Shown: positions 25,114 to 33,410 of the stretch, in pieces
How the letters are laid out: every line of letters begins with the position of its first letter
How positions within the stretch are numbered: position 1 is the first letter of the stretch
Assembly (NCBI GenBank): GCA_017469795.1
Contig: JAFUFT010000037.1
Location: forward strand, 1-64,000
Direction: 5' to 3'
DNA from: Oscillospiraceae bacterium
GTDB taxonomy: Bacteria > Bacillota > Clostridia > Oscillospirales > Oscillospiraceae
Length of the DNA stretch: 64,000 nt
Notes under the pieces: generated by a model
The model's database searches: none
Seen by the model: only the letters and a program-made list of their open reading frames with translations
What the model was told of the DNA's origin: nothing
Translations under genes and position numbers: made by a program

Positions 25114-26101
25114 ACTGCCACCTCCAGTCCGGCGCGAACGGCATGACCGCCGCCGCCATCGTAATTCCGTTTCCGGCCGTCTTCGGGACCAGAAGCGTCC
25201 CGCCGCTCCCCTTCACCGCGCTGCGCTCACAGACGTTGTCCACGCCGGTGACGGACCGGACAAAGCCGGAGGCGGTAAAGCCGCCGGGCACCGACTGCAG
25301 TTCCTCCGCCGAAAAGGTCCGCAGGGGAAGGCCGCAGCTGCGGCAGAAATCCAGAAGTCCCGGCTCTTCGGCCTTCCGGTCCAGACTGCAGACGAGAGAA
25401 AATGCCTCTTTGCAGATCCCCGCTTTTATGCAGAGGTCCTCAAAGGCCGTCTCCAGTTCTTCCTCCCGGATCCCCCGCCGGCAGCCCACTCCCAGCACCG
25501 CGATCCGCGGGATCAGACGGAGGGCATCCCCGCTCCCTTCGCGGATGCTCAATACCGCGTCAAAGGGTTCCGCGTCAGCCATTTCTATCCCCTCCGGCGG
25601 CGCGCCGCAGATGGGCCAGTCACTCCCGATCCGCACAGTCCCGCCGGACAGGAGGGCGGCGGAAACCGTCTTGATCCGCTCCGGATTCCTGACCGCACAC
25701 CCCTGACGCCTGGCCCATTCGTCCACCGCAAAGGCGCCCCGGATGTCCGTGGCGGTGGTGATGACCGGAGCGGCGCCGCACAGAGCGGCAACTCTCCGGG
25801 CCAGGTCGTTGGCGCCGCCCAGATGCCCCGAGAGCAGCGGAACGGCAAACTGTCCCGCCTCGTCCACCACCACCACGGCCGGATCCACGGACTTGCCCCG
25901 CAGATACGGCGCAATGGCCCGGACCGCAATGCCGGCGGCTCCCACGAATATCAGGCCGTCCGCCTCCCGAAAGGCGAGCTCCGTCCAGTCCGCAAGAGGC
26001 AGGGAACCGCCGCAGCGGGAAACCTCCCCGGGAAGCTCCCTGCCCAGGCTCAGGGCCAGTTCCTCGCCCCGATCCGTAAACGCAATCAGCCGAACGGTCA
26101 T
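25106..26101 (-). CDS. cbiG: Cobalt-precorrin-5A hydrolase
   Basis: A 331-residue CbiG that opens the delta-lactone of cobalt-precorrin-5A and releases the C20 carbon as acetaldehyde. The N-terminal domain has FVGAAGIAVRAIAPYL and LSGHLGGANDLARRVA. The C-terminal domain has GVGCRRG and VTGVDNVCERSAV. Start overlaps the cbiF stop. Its presence, with cbiD and cbiJ, marks the anaerobic route. Confidence 0.93.
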   Translation of the reverse strand: MTVRLIAFTDRGEELALSLGRELPGEVSRCGGSLPLADWTELAFREADGLIFVGAAGIAVRAIAPYLRGKSVDPAVVVVDEAGQFAVPLLSGHLGGANDLARRVAALCGAAPVITTATDIRGAFAVDEWARRQGCAVRNPERIKTVSAALLSGGTVRIGSDWPICGAPPEGIEMADAEPFDAVLSIREGSGDALRLIPRIAVLGVGCRRGIREEELETAFEDLCIKAGICKEAFSLVCSLDRKAEEPGLLDFCRSCGLPLRTFSAEELQSVPGGFTASGFVRSVTGVDNVCERSAVKGSGGTLLVPKTAGNGITMAAAVMPFAPDWRWQYG

Positions 26102-26853
26102 GTAGACGCCTCCCGGTATCCCGTCGCGAAGGACGGATCGTAAAGTCTGCTCCGCTCATACCCGTCTCCGAGGAAATCTCCCACCAGCACCAGCGCTGTC
26201 CGGGAGATCCCCTGGGCCGTGCCTGTCTCGGCCAGCTTTCCCAGGGGGCAATAGGCGATCTTCTCCTCCGGCCATGTGGCCTTGTAAACAAGCGCCGCCG
26301 GCGTCCTGTCGGTATAGGCGCCCTCCAGGAGGGCCTCCTGCAGCTTCTCCAGCATCCCCGCAGACAGGAAGATCACCATGGCGCTGCCGTGCCGCGCAAG
26401 AGACGCGATGCTCTCCCGTTCCGGCACCGGCGTCCGGCCCGCCATGCGGGTAAGGATGACGGTTTGGCTGACCCCGGGCAGGGTATACTCTGTCTCTACC
26501 GCCGCTGCCGCGCCGCAGAAGCTGGAGACGCCGGGGGTCATGTCAAAGGGGATCCCCGCCTCCCGCAGCAGGTCCATCTGCTCTCTGACGGCCCCATAGA
26601 CGCTGGGGTCCCCGGTATGGAGCCGGACCGTGGTCTTTTGTTCTCTCTCGGCGGCCTTGACCGAATCTATGACCTGCTCCAGCGTCATTTCCGCGCTGTT
26701 GAGGATCCGGCAGTCCTCCCGGCAGAAGCCAAGAAGCACCGGGTTGACCAGACTCCCTGCGTAGATCACCACGTCCGCCTCCTGCAGCAGCTTCTTTCCC
26801 CGCAGGGTAATGAGATCCGGCGCGCCGGGTCCGGCGCCCACAAAATGCACCAT
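26098..26853 (-). CDS. cbiF: Cobalt-precorrin-4 C11-methyltransferase
   Basis: A 251-residue tetrapyrrole methylase (CbiF/CobM). The opening HFVGAGPGAPDLITLRG, the RLHTGDPSVYGAVREQ segment and the MTPGVSSFCGAAA segment are diagnostic. The start has GGGAGGAAGTAGCC upstream, so it is translated independently of the preceding gene, 2 nt away. Confidence 0.94.
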   Translation of the reverse strand: MVHFVGAGPGAPDLITLRGKKLLQEADVVIYAGSLVNPVLLGFCREDCRILNSAEMTLEQVIDSVKAAEREQKTTVRLHTGDPSVYGAVREQMDLLREAGIPFDMTPGVSSFCGAAAAVETEYTLPGVSQTVILTRMAGRTPVPERESIASLARHGSAMVIFLSAGMLEKLQEALLEGAYTDRTPAALVYKATWPEEKIAYCPLGKLAETGTAQGISRTALVLVGDFLGDGYERSRLYDPSFATGYREAST

Positions 26854-26855
26854 GG

Positions 26856-28751
26856 CTACTTCCTCCCATCTGTCCAGTCTTTCATCAGTTCCTCCGCCTC
26901 CCGGGTCATGCAGACCCGGACGTTCCCGCCGGAAAACAGGATCGCTCCGATCCGGCAGTTCTCACCCGCCCGGCGGGTAAGCGTCTTCCCGATGGCCTCG
27001 GCGAGGCTCTTCATGACCGGCTCCATTAGGCCGCCCTCCCGCAGAAGCTCCAGACACGCGTCCGTCGTGGCGCAGCCCATGAGGTCCCGGCACAACGTCG
27101 GGGAGCCCCCGCACAGCGCGGCGTGGGCGGTCATCAATTCCCGGCGGCAGTCTGCCTGACGGGAGTGGGTGTTCATGATCCCGCCCGCCAGCTTGACCAG
27201 CTTTCCAATGTGTCCCACCAGCAGGACCTGCCGGTATCCCAGCGAGACGGCCTCGTCCAGCGCTTCGCCGATGAAGTTGGAGCACTTGACGGCGGGGACG
27301 CCCAGTTCGCAGAGCTTTTCCGCCCGGATATAGTCCATTCCGTAGTTTCCCGGGGTGAGGATCAGTTTATCGTTTCCCTCGGCGAACCGCTGCCGCAGCT
27401 CCAGACAGATCGTGTCCACCAGCGCCTGACGGCTCATGGGCTCCACGATCCCGGAGGTGCCAAGAATGGAGATGCCTCCCACGATACCCAGTTCCGGGTT
27501 GAAGGTCTTTTCGGCCAGCTTCTCCCCTTCCGGTACGGAGACCGTTACCCTCAGGCCGCCCACATAGTCCGCGGCCCGGCAGATCTCCTCCACCGCCTCC
27601 CGGATCATCCGCCGGGGCACGGAGTTGATGGCCGCTTCCCCCACCTTCTGATCGAGACCCGGTCTCGTCACCCGACCGACACCTTCTCCGCCGCAGATCT
27701 GGATCCCCGCTCCTTCGGACAGTTCCACCTGCGCGAGAATGAGGGCGCCTGCCGTGCAGTCCACGTCGTCCCCCGCGTCCTTCCGGACGCCGCAGCGGGC
27801 GCATTTGTCCCCGGCCTCCTTCTCCTCCAGGGGGACCTCCACCCGAAGGCCCTTCGGGGTGGTCAGGCTTACGGTCTCCGGCCAAAAGCCCAGCAGGAGC
27901 CGCTTTGCCGCGCCGGAGGCCGCCAGGGCGGCGCAGGTTCCCGTGGTAAATCCGCAGCGCAGCCGTTTTCCCTCCGACCGGACGTAATGCCGGAGCTCCG
28001 GACGGCTCCCTTCCTCAAGGCTTCCCGCCGGGAGGCCGTAGAGGCGCTCCAGATAGGCCGGGTCCCCGCAGGACTCCCTCGTTCCGATCCGGTCCACGGC
28101 GCCGTCCTTCAGGCACACGACCTGATCGCCGCAGCGGCGGATCAGGTCCAGCTCGTGAAGGCTCATCACAATCGCCAGATCCTGCTCCCGGGCAAGACGT
28201 TTGAGGGTCTCCACAAGCTCCAGTTTGTACCGGATGTCCAGGAACGAGGTCGGCTCATCCAGGACAAGGACTTCCGGCTCCTGGCACAGGGCCCTTGCCA
28301 GAAGGACCCGTTGCCGCTGGCCGTCGCTGACGGCGTCGAACCGCTCATCCCCCAGCTCCTCGGCCTGAACCTCCCGGAGGGCCCTGTCCACCACGTCCCA
28401 GTCCGCATCAGAAAGGACGCCCATCCGTCCCGTATAGGGATACCGGCCGGTAGCCACAATCTCACGGCAGGTCATCAGATCCGCGGAGGGCCGGTCTGTC
28501 GGCAGATAGGACAGGGCCTTCGCCGCGTCTCCGGCGGGCATCTCCCGCATATCCTTTCCCAGGAGAAGGACGGTTCCTGCCAGTGGCGCAAGCTGCCCGG
28601 CGATAGTCCGGAGCAGCGTGGACTTTCCCGAGCCGTTCGGCCCGATCAGCAGACAGATCTCCCCGGGCCGGAGCGTCAGATCCGCCCCGGAGACCACGGC
28701 CCTCCGGCCGTAGCCAACGGTCAGGCGATTGGCCTTGAGTCTTTCGTCCAT
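26856..28751 (-). CDS. Fusion of ABC importer ATPase (BtuD-like) and CbiD methyltransferase
   Basis: A 631-residue two-domain protein. Residues 1-~250 are a FecE/BtuD-type ABC ATPase: Walker A GPNGSGKST (37-45), signature VSDGQ (141-145, LSGGQ in most), Walker B VLVLDEPT (161-168), switch His199. Residues ~262-631 are a full-length CbiD (cobalt-precorrin-5B C1-methyltransferase) beginning LRCGFTTGTCAALAASGAAK and containing GGISILGTSGIVEPMS and LVGHIGKLVKLAGG. The reading frame is continuous, with no stop between domains. Start ATG overlaps the permease stop (TGATG). The fusion physically joins uptake and ring synthesis; alternatively it is simply a read-through fusion of two adjacent genes. 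Confidence 0.9.
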   Translation of the reverse strand: MDERLKANRLTVGYGRRAVVSGADLTLRPGEICLLIGPNGSGKSTLLRTIAGQLAPLAGTVLLLGKDMREMPAGDAAKALSYLPTDRPSADLMTCREIVATGRYPYTGRMGVLSDADWDVVDRALREVQAEELGDERFDAVSDGQRQRVLLARALCQEPEVLVLDEPTSFLDIRYKLELVETLKRLAREQDLAIVMSLHELDLIRRCGDQVVCLKDGAVDRIGTRESCGDPAYLERLYGLPAGSLEEGSRPELRHYVRSEGKRLRCGFTTGTCAALAASGAAKRLLLGFWPETVSLTTPKGLRVEVPLEEKEAGDKCARCGVRKDAGDDVDCTAGALILAQVELSEGAGIQICGGEGVGRVTRPGLDQKVGEAAINSVPRRMIREAVEEICRAADYVGGLRVTVSVPEGEKLAEKTFNPELGIVGGISILGTSGIVEPMSRQALVDTICLELRQRFAEGNDKLILTPGNYGMDYIRAEKLCELGVPAVKCSNFIGEALDEAVSLGYRQVLLVGHIGKLVKLAGGIMNTHSRQADCRRELMTAHAALCGGSPTLCRDLMGCATTDACLELLREGGLMEPVMKSLAEAIGKTLTRRAGENCRIGAILFSGGNVRVCMTREAEELMKDWTDGRK

Positions 28752-29761
28752 CAGACTCGCTCCTTTCTTCGGGACAGCATGACCCAGATTACCACCGGCG
28801 CGCCGAAAACGGCGGTGACGGTGCTGATGCTGAGCTCCGAGGGGGCAAATACCGTTCTGGCCAGCAGATCGCACAGCAGGCAGAAGGCCGCGCCGCCGAG
28901 GAAGCAGGCCGGGATCATCTTCAGCGGCTGCCTGGACCGGAAGAGCCGGCGCATCAGATGCGGCACCGCCACCCCCACAAAGGAGATGGGTCCGGCAAAG
29001 GCGGTGACACAGGCGGACAGCAGACTGCTCAAAAGGATCAGCTCCACCCGGAACCGTCGCAGATCTACTCCCATATTCCTTGCGTAGACCTCCCCCAGCT
29101 GATAGGCCCCCATGGGTTTGGACAGGAGAAACGTCAGGATCAGGCAGACCGCCGTGACCGGGACCAGGACCCGGACGCTCTCCCAGCTCATGCCGGAGAA
29201 GCTGCCCCGGGACCAGTTGTGGAGATTGACGATGTTGGAGTCGTCGGCAAAGGTCACGGCGAAATCCGTCACCGCGGAGCAGATATAGCCGATCATGATG
29301 CCGCAGATCACCAGGACCGCCATGCTCTTTGCCCGGCCGGAGATCAGGAGGATCAGCCCCATGGAGGCCATAGCCCCCAGGAACGCAGAAAGGATCATCC
29401 CGGCGGAGGAGAGCAGGAAACCCCCGCTGAGGCTCAGGATCATACTCAGCGCCACCATCAGCTTGGCGCCGGAGGAGATTCCCAGTACGAAGGGGCCGGC
29501 GATGGGATTTCCGAAAAAGGTCTGGAGCAGAAAGCCGGAGACCGCAAGGGCTCCGCCCAGCACCGCCGCCGCGATCAGACGGGGCAGCCGGATAGTGCGG
29601 ACGATGCCTGCGGCGCTGAGATCCGTGCTGTGACCGGTCAGGACACGCCAGACCTCTCCCGGGGACAGCCGTATGCTCCCCAGATTCAGATTCAGCGCCA
29701 GCAGGATCAGAAGCGCCGCCGCCAGCAGGAAAAAGGCCGCTGCCGTCCTTCGTTTATCCAC
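28751..29761 (-). CDS. FecCD/BtuC-type ABC transporter permease
   Basis: A 336-residue permease with about ten transmembrane helices, of the BtuC/FecCD family used for corrinoids, hemes and siderophores. Characteristic are RTIRLPRLIAAAVLGGALAV, QTFFGNPIAGPFVLGISSGA and GPISFVGVAVPHLMR. Start is GTG 29761 with GGAGGGAGCAAT upstream. The partner ATPase is the fused BtuD-CbiD protein encoded next. Operon context favours a corrinoid, tetrapyrrole or cobalt complex as substrate. Confidence 0.9.
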   Translation of the reverse strand: MDKRRTAAAFFLLAAALLILLALNLNLGSIRLSPGEVWRVLTGHSTDLSAAGIVRTIRLPRLIAAAVLGGALAVSGFLLQTFFGNPIAGPFVLGISSGAKLMVALSMILSLSGGFLLSSAGMILSAFLGAMASMGLILLISGRAKSMAVLVICGIMIGYICSAVTDFAVTFADDSNIVNLHNWSRGSFSGMSWESVRVLVPVTAVCLILTFLLSKPMGAYQLGEVYARNMGVDLRRFRVELILLSSLLSACVTAFAGPISFVGVAVPHLMRRLFRSRQPLKMIPACFLGGAAFCLLCDLLARTVFAPSELSISTVTAVFGAPVVIWVMLSRRKERV

Positions 29762-29777
29762 ATTGCTCCCTCCTCTG

Positions 29778-30893
29778 TCATTCCAGCCGGTAAAGATAGG
29801 TAAGGCTTCTTTCGCTGTCTTCGGAAAAAACGGCCCGGAGATCCGAAATCATGTCCGCGGTGCCGCTGACCTGCTGAAACAGGTTCTGCTCTGTGCAGTA
29901 GACGTTTCCTTCCTGCACCGCCTTGAAATCAGCGAGCATAGGCGCCCGCTTGATCAAATCGGCAAGAGATGCCGCCCCGCCGTCCACGGTGCTGTTGTAG
30001 ATCAGCACGTCCGCGTCCTTCGCCCCCGCGTAAAACGCCTCCGGCTCCATGTTCATGGAGGATGTGGTTCCGGAGTTGTCCGATTCCAGATCCTTCAGCG
30101 CATAGTTCCCGCCGGCCAGCTCGATCATCCTGACGATATAGTCTCCGGGCTTCCGGACGTTGACGCTGCCGTTTGCGGTGAAATAGAAGAACGCCGCCGT
30201 CTTTCCGGTGTTCTCTTCCGCCTCGGCTTCCGTGATCTGCCGGACGCTCTGATCGAAAAAGTCCTCCGCCTGCTCCAGGCGGCCTGTGAGAAGGCCGTAG
30301 AGCTTGATCCACTCCACCCGTCCCATGGGCTCCGGCTCATAGCTGGACCGCTCCACAAGGACCGGGATATTCAGCGCCTCCAGTTTTTCCTTGGTCTCCG
30401 GACTGTGGTAGATCATGGTATTTTCCACGGCCAGATGGCAGTTCATGTCCAGGACCACCTCATAATCCGGCGCGCTGTATTTGCCCACATACAGGATCTC
30501 GTCCGTCCGGACCGCCTCCGCGATCTCCGGGATGGTCCAGCTCTCCGCGGAGGTGCTGGTCATGGTCACCGCGTCCAGCGCGTCCAGCCGCAGGAACAGA
30601 TCCATGACCGAAGAGGAGGCCAGATAGAGATCGGTCAGCGGCTGGATCAGCACCGGGATCTCCGCGTCCTCCGGAACGGGCGCCCCCTCCGGCACCAGCA
30701 GGAACCGGTCCTCCCCGATGGAGATCTCCGTATACCCGCCCTCATAATAGTCCACGGAAAACTGCGTGGCGTACCGGAGGTCCATGCTGCCAACCGGCTC
30801 CCGGCCGCTCAGGCCGGGAGCCCTTTCTCCGCCCCCGCAGGCAGTCAGGAGCAGGAGAAACAAGCTCAGAGCCGCGAATTTCAGCCGTTTCAC
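29778..30893 (-). CDS. BtuF-like substrate-binding lipoprotein
   Basis: A 371-residue periplasmic-binding-protein fold of the BtuF/FhuD type. The lipobox is LLLLTACGGG with the modified Cys near residue 19. Segments such as ILYVGKYSAPDYEVVLDMNCHLA and PVLVERSSYEPEPMGR-EWIKL match the two-lobe helical-backbone family. GTG start at 30893 overlaps the preceding stop (GTGA). It delivers substrate to the BtuC-like permease encoded 16 nt downstream. Ligand unknown; corrinoid or iron/cobalt tetrapyrrole by context. Confidence 0.83.
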   Translation of the reverse strand: MKRLKFAALSLFLLLLTACGGGERAPGLSGREPVGSMDLRYATQFSVDYYEGGYTEISIGEDRFLLVPEGAPVPEDAEIPVLIQPLTDLYLASSSVMDLFLRLDALDAVTMTSTSAESWTIPEIAEAVRTDEILYVGKYSAPDYEVVLDMNCHLAVENTMIYHSPETKEKLEALNIPVLVERSSYEPEPMGRVEWIKLYGLLTGRLEQAEDFFDQSVRQITEAEAEENTGKTAAFFYFTANGSVNVRKPGDYIVRMIELAGGNYALKDLESDNSGTTSSMNMEPEAFYAGAKDADVLIYNSTVDGGAASLADLIKRAPMLADFKAVQEGNVYCTEQNLFQQVSGTADMISDLRAVFSEDSERSLTYLYRLE

Positions 30894-31795
30894 GGCGTTT
30901 TCTCGATGGTGGCGGAGTCAAACAGCAGCGTATAGTCGATCAGATAGGGCTGGCTCATGGCCGTGGTGTCCGCCTGGACCGGCAGGGGGCTGTCAAATCC
31001 GGCCACCGGGATCTCAAAGGCTGAATTCCCCGTCTCGTTCACGGGAAGGAATTTCTCATCGCCGACCATCATGAAGTCGTAGTTAGAACTGCTCCATACG
31101 ATGTCGGCTGTGGCCTCGCCGTCCCGGATTGTCAGAAGCGTGGGAGATTCCACGCTGGCTTTCCCGGAGCCGCCGGAAAGTGTCACCTCTACCGTATACG
31201 TACCGTCCTCGAGAGAAAGGTCGGATACGGTGGTAAACGGGCTCTCCAGGAATGCCTCCGCCGGCAGGGAATCCACCCGGAACAGCAGCGTCCGGTCATA
31301 CCACTTTTCCTTCTTTTTGCTGAAGGCCGCAAAGCTCAGTCCCGCGTCCAGGGCCTCAACCGGAAGGGCAAAGACCTCCATATCCCCGTCGCCCGGGGCC
31401 ATCGGAATGTAGTCCGCTTCCGCCGCAGCCGCTGCCTCCGCCGCGGTACCTGCAAACATATAGAGATAGGACTGGCTGGTCATGTAGAGCAGCGCCTGCA
31501 TCCGGCCGCCTTCCACCTTGAGTTCCACATGGTCGGCCTTGAACATGGATGAGGAGGACTTCATCTCCACCGGATATACGCCCTCCTTTAGGGCGTCGGC
31601 GTAGACCGGCTCCATGCCCTCCTCCACCACATCCTCTACCGTGGTCATTTCCGAGGCCGCGGCAACCTGATCCGTGGCGGGACCGGCAGAAGATGCGGCG
31701 GTCTCCGAGGTAGATGCTGCCTCCGCTCCACATCCGGCAAACAGGCAGACTGCAAACAGCGCCGCGAGAAACAGCGCGGAAATACGTTGATACAT
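30890..31795 (-). CDS. Two-domain lipoprotein of the cobalamin operon
   Basis: A 301-residue extracytoplasmic lipoprotein (lipobox LFAGC, then an Ala/Ser/Thr-rich linker). Two similar beta-rich domains follow, at about residues 70-185 and 195-300. Each has an opening GxYxVE motif, an S-x-Y or S-N-Y strand around mid-domain and a closing strand ending in TLLF. The pattern recalls NEAT heme-binding domains, but I could not verify this. Its place between CbiK and the BtuF-like protein suggests binding or relay of a tetrapyrrole at the cell surface. ATG 31795 is preceded by AGAGG at 8 nt. Confidence 0.6.
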   Translation of the reverse strand: MYQRISALFLAALFAVCLFAGCGAEAASTSETAASSAGPATDQVAAASEMTTVEDVVEEGMEPVYADALKEGVYPVEMKSSSSMFKADHVELKVEGGRMQALLYMTSQSYLYMFAGTAAEAAAAAEADYIPMAPGDGDMEVFALPVEALDAGLSFAAFSKKKEKWYDRTLLFRVDSLPAEAFLESPFTTVSDLSLEDGTYTVEVTLSGGSGKASVESPTLLTIRDGEATADIVWSSSNYDFMMVGDEKFLPVNETGNSAFEIPVAGFDSPLPVQADTTAMSQPYLIDYTLLFDSATIEKTP

Positions 31796-31846
31796 CGGAT
31801 ACACCTCTCAGGCGGGACCCGGACCTCCGGGTCCCGCAGTTTTTGA

Positions 31847-32878
31847 TTACTTCAGCGAGTCGATCGCCGCTTGGGCATGGGCGACATACAGCTTCTGGAT
31901 GTCCTCCATCTCGCCGAGGCCTCTCAGGATGACCTCCACTTCATATCCGGCCGCCGTGAAGACGGATTTCCAGGAGTCCTCCTCGTCGCCGGCCATGTCG
32001 TTGTTGGCGTGATCGCCGGCCACCACCATCAGCGGCTCCAGCACCACCCGGGTATAGTCGCCTTCCTGCACCATTTTGAGCACATCATCCAGGGAGGGGG
32101 TCGCCTCCACGGTACCGATGAAGTAGTTCGAGGCGCCCATGTCCTTCAGCACGGTCTGCATCTGGGCGTAGACGCCGTTGGAGTCGGCCTCGGTGCCGTG
32201 TCCCATGAACACGATGGCGGTCTTGCCGTCGTCGTACTCCGCTGTAGCGTCCACGATGGCTTTGGCAACGGCCTGGAAATCCTCGTCGCTGGTCAGCAGG
32301 GGCTCGCCCACGGCGATCTGCTCAAAGGCGTCGGAATACTGGGCCAGCTCATTTACCAGATCCGTGTATTCAAAGCCATTCATCAGATGGGTCGGCTGAA
32401 CCACCAGGGTCTTCACTCCGTTGTTCATGGCCCGGTCCAGCGCCTCCTTCACGTTGTCGATGGACACATTATCCCGGCTCTTCACATGGTCAATGATGAT
32501 CTGGCTGGTGAAGCCGCGGCGGACGCTGAAGTCCGGGCAGGCCGCTTCGATGGCGCTTTCGATCCCGCCGATGGTCAGACGGCGGCTGTCGTTAAAGCTG
32601 GTGCCGAAGCTGACCACCAACAGCTCCCGTTCACCGATTTCGTCACCGTTCCTGGGATTGTCCAGGCTGGCGTCTCCGGTATTGTAGTTCTCCTCGTCTT
32701 CGGCCTCCGCCTCGGTTTCCGCCTCGGCAGTCTCCGTTTCCGAAGTCTCCGCGGTGCTCTCCTTCTGCACGGAGGACTCCTCCGGGGCAGACGCTGCGGG
32801 AGCTGCGCTGCTGCCGCATCCGGCCAGCAGGCCCGCCAACAGGGAGAGCGTCATCAGAATTGCAATGGTCTTTTTCAT
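31847..32878 (-). CDS. cbiK: Lipid-anchored sirohydrochlorin cobaltochelatase
   Basis: A 343-residue CbiK, the anaerobic cobalt chelatase that inserts Co(II) into sirohydrochlorin. The chelatase domain (~residues 85-343) is complete, with VSFGTSFNDSR, the catalytic histidine in FMGHGTEADSN and the highly conserved GDHANNDMAGDEEDSWK. It is preceded by a signal peptide with lipobox LLAGCG and an acidic linker of about 55 Glu/Ala/Thr-rich residues, so the enzyme should be outside the cytoplasmic membrane. A periplasmic CbiK is known from Desulfovibrio vulgaris. First gene of the operon; ATG preceded by GAAAGGAAGTC. Confidence 0.92.
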   Translation of the reverse strand: MKKTIAILMTLSLLAGLLAGCGSSAAPAASAPEESSVQKESTAETSETETAEAETEAEAEDEENYNTGDASLDNPRNGDEIGERELLVVSFGTSFNDSRRLTIGGIESAIEAACPDFSVRRGFTSQIIIDHVKSRDNVSIDNVKEALDRAMNNGVKTLVVQPTHLMNGFEYTDLVNELAQYSDAFEQIAVGEPLLTSDEDFQAVAKAIVDATAEYDDGKTAIVFMGHGTEADSNGVYAQMQTVLKDMGASNYFIGTVEATPSLDDVLKMVQEGDYTRVVLEPLMVVAGDHANNDMAGDEEDSWKSVFTAAGYEVEVILRGLGEMEDIQKLYVAHAQAAIDSLK

Positions 32879-32912
32879 GTTTATGACTTCCTTTCTACAT
32901 AACTGGGAATTG

Positions 32913-32940
32913 AAAAAACCGGCCGCTTCCGCGGCCGGTT
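32913..32940 (-). terminator. Riboswitch-controlled terminator
   Basis: A perfect 10-bp stem AACCGGCCGC/GCGGCCGGTT with a GGAA loop is followed on the minus strand by TTTTTT, 35 nt before the cbiK start. Its position between the cobalamin aptamer and the first gene indicates transcription attenuation. A palindromic AACCGGTT further up in the leader (near 33007-33014) could pair with one arm as an antiterminator. Confidence 0.85.
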
Positions 32941-33037
32941 ACCTCTGAAAATGAGCGCACGAACCCCTTGGTGGATTTCGGGATTTCGACGCAACACTCG
33001 TCAGGAACCGGTTCCGTGACCCGCAGAACTCGTTATT

Positions 33038-33211
33038 CCGCGCGCAGGCAGGTCTCCTGACTTCCTTCCTCGCAGCCGCGCCCTTCCCGGTTTCCCAGTG
33101 TATATGCGCGGCGCTCCGGTACACAGTGACGGCATCGCTCCGGATTCTCACCGGATTCCCTTTTCACCCACACCGGCGGGATCTTTCCCGCTGTGGACAC
33201 CTTGCGCGCTG
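33038..33211 (-). ncRNA. Cobalamin riboswitch
   Basis: On the minus strand all main elements of the adenosylcobalamin aptamer are present: an AAGGTG start (33198-33203) next to a closing GCGCGC stem, the core around GGTGAGAATCC and GCCGTCACTGTG, the CACTGGGAAACC segment, and the B12-box-like GTCAGGAGACCTGCC (about 33045-33060). It precedes cbiK and the terminator at 32913-32940, so bound cobalamin should stop transcription of the operon. Confidence 0.92.
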
Positions 33212-33298
33212 CAAATGTATGTCTCTTGATTCAATTCCCGTTCCGGCGGTGCCCGCAGATTGCAGATCCGCAGTGGCTTTTCTCACCGGAACTTTTTT

Positions 33299-33327
33299 AT
33301 TGTAGCACAATCCGCTGTCCTGTACAA
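33299..33327 (-). promoter_or_regulatory. Promoter of the cobalamin operon
   Basis: On the minus strand TTGTAC (33322-33327), a 17-bp spacer and TACAAT (33299-33304). Predicted start of transcription lies near 33292, about 80 nt before the aptamer core. Confidence 0.7.
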
Positions 33328-33357
33328 GTTATTTCCCCAAGATATCCCTGAGATGAA

Positions 33358-33390
33358 AAGCCCCGGGCCGGCGGTGCCAGCTCGGGGCTT
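33358..33390 (-). terminator. Terminator after the SnoaL-like operon
   Basis: An 8-bp stem AAGCCCCG/CGGGGCTT with further pairing inside the 17-nt loop is followed on the minus strand by TTTTC. It separates the SnoaL-like operon from the cobalamin promoter. Confidence 0.75.
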
Positions 33391-33410
33391 CTGTGATTTT
33401 GGGAAAGCCC

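Noticed and set aside
27123..29087. 654-codon plus-strand open frame opposite the BtuD-CbiD fusion
   Set aside because: Antisense shadow of high-GC coding sequence; no start signal and no homology pattern.
13784..33327. Aerobic cobalamin pathway (CobG, CobNST)
   Set aside because: No CobG monooxygenase or CobN chelatase is present; CbiK, CbiD, CbiG and CbiJ indicate the anaerobic route.
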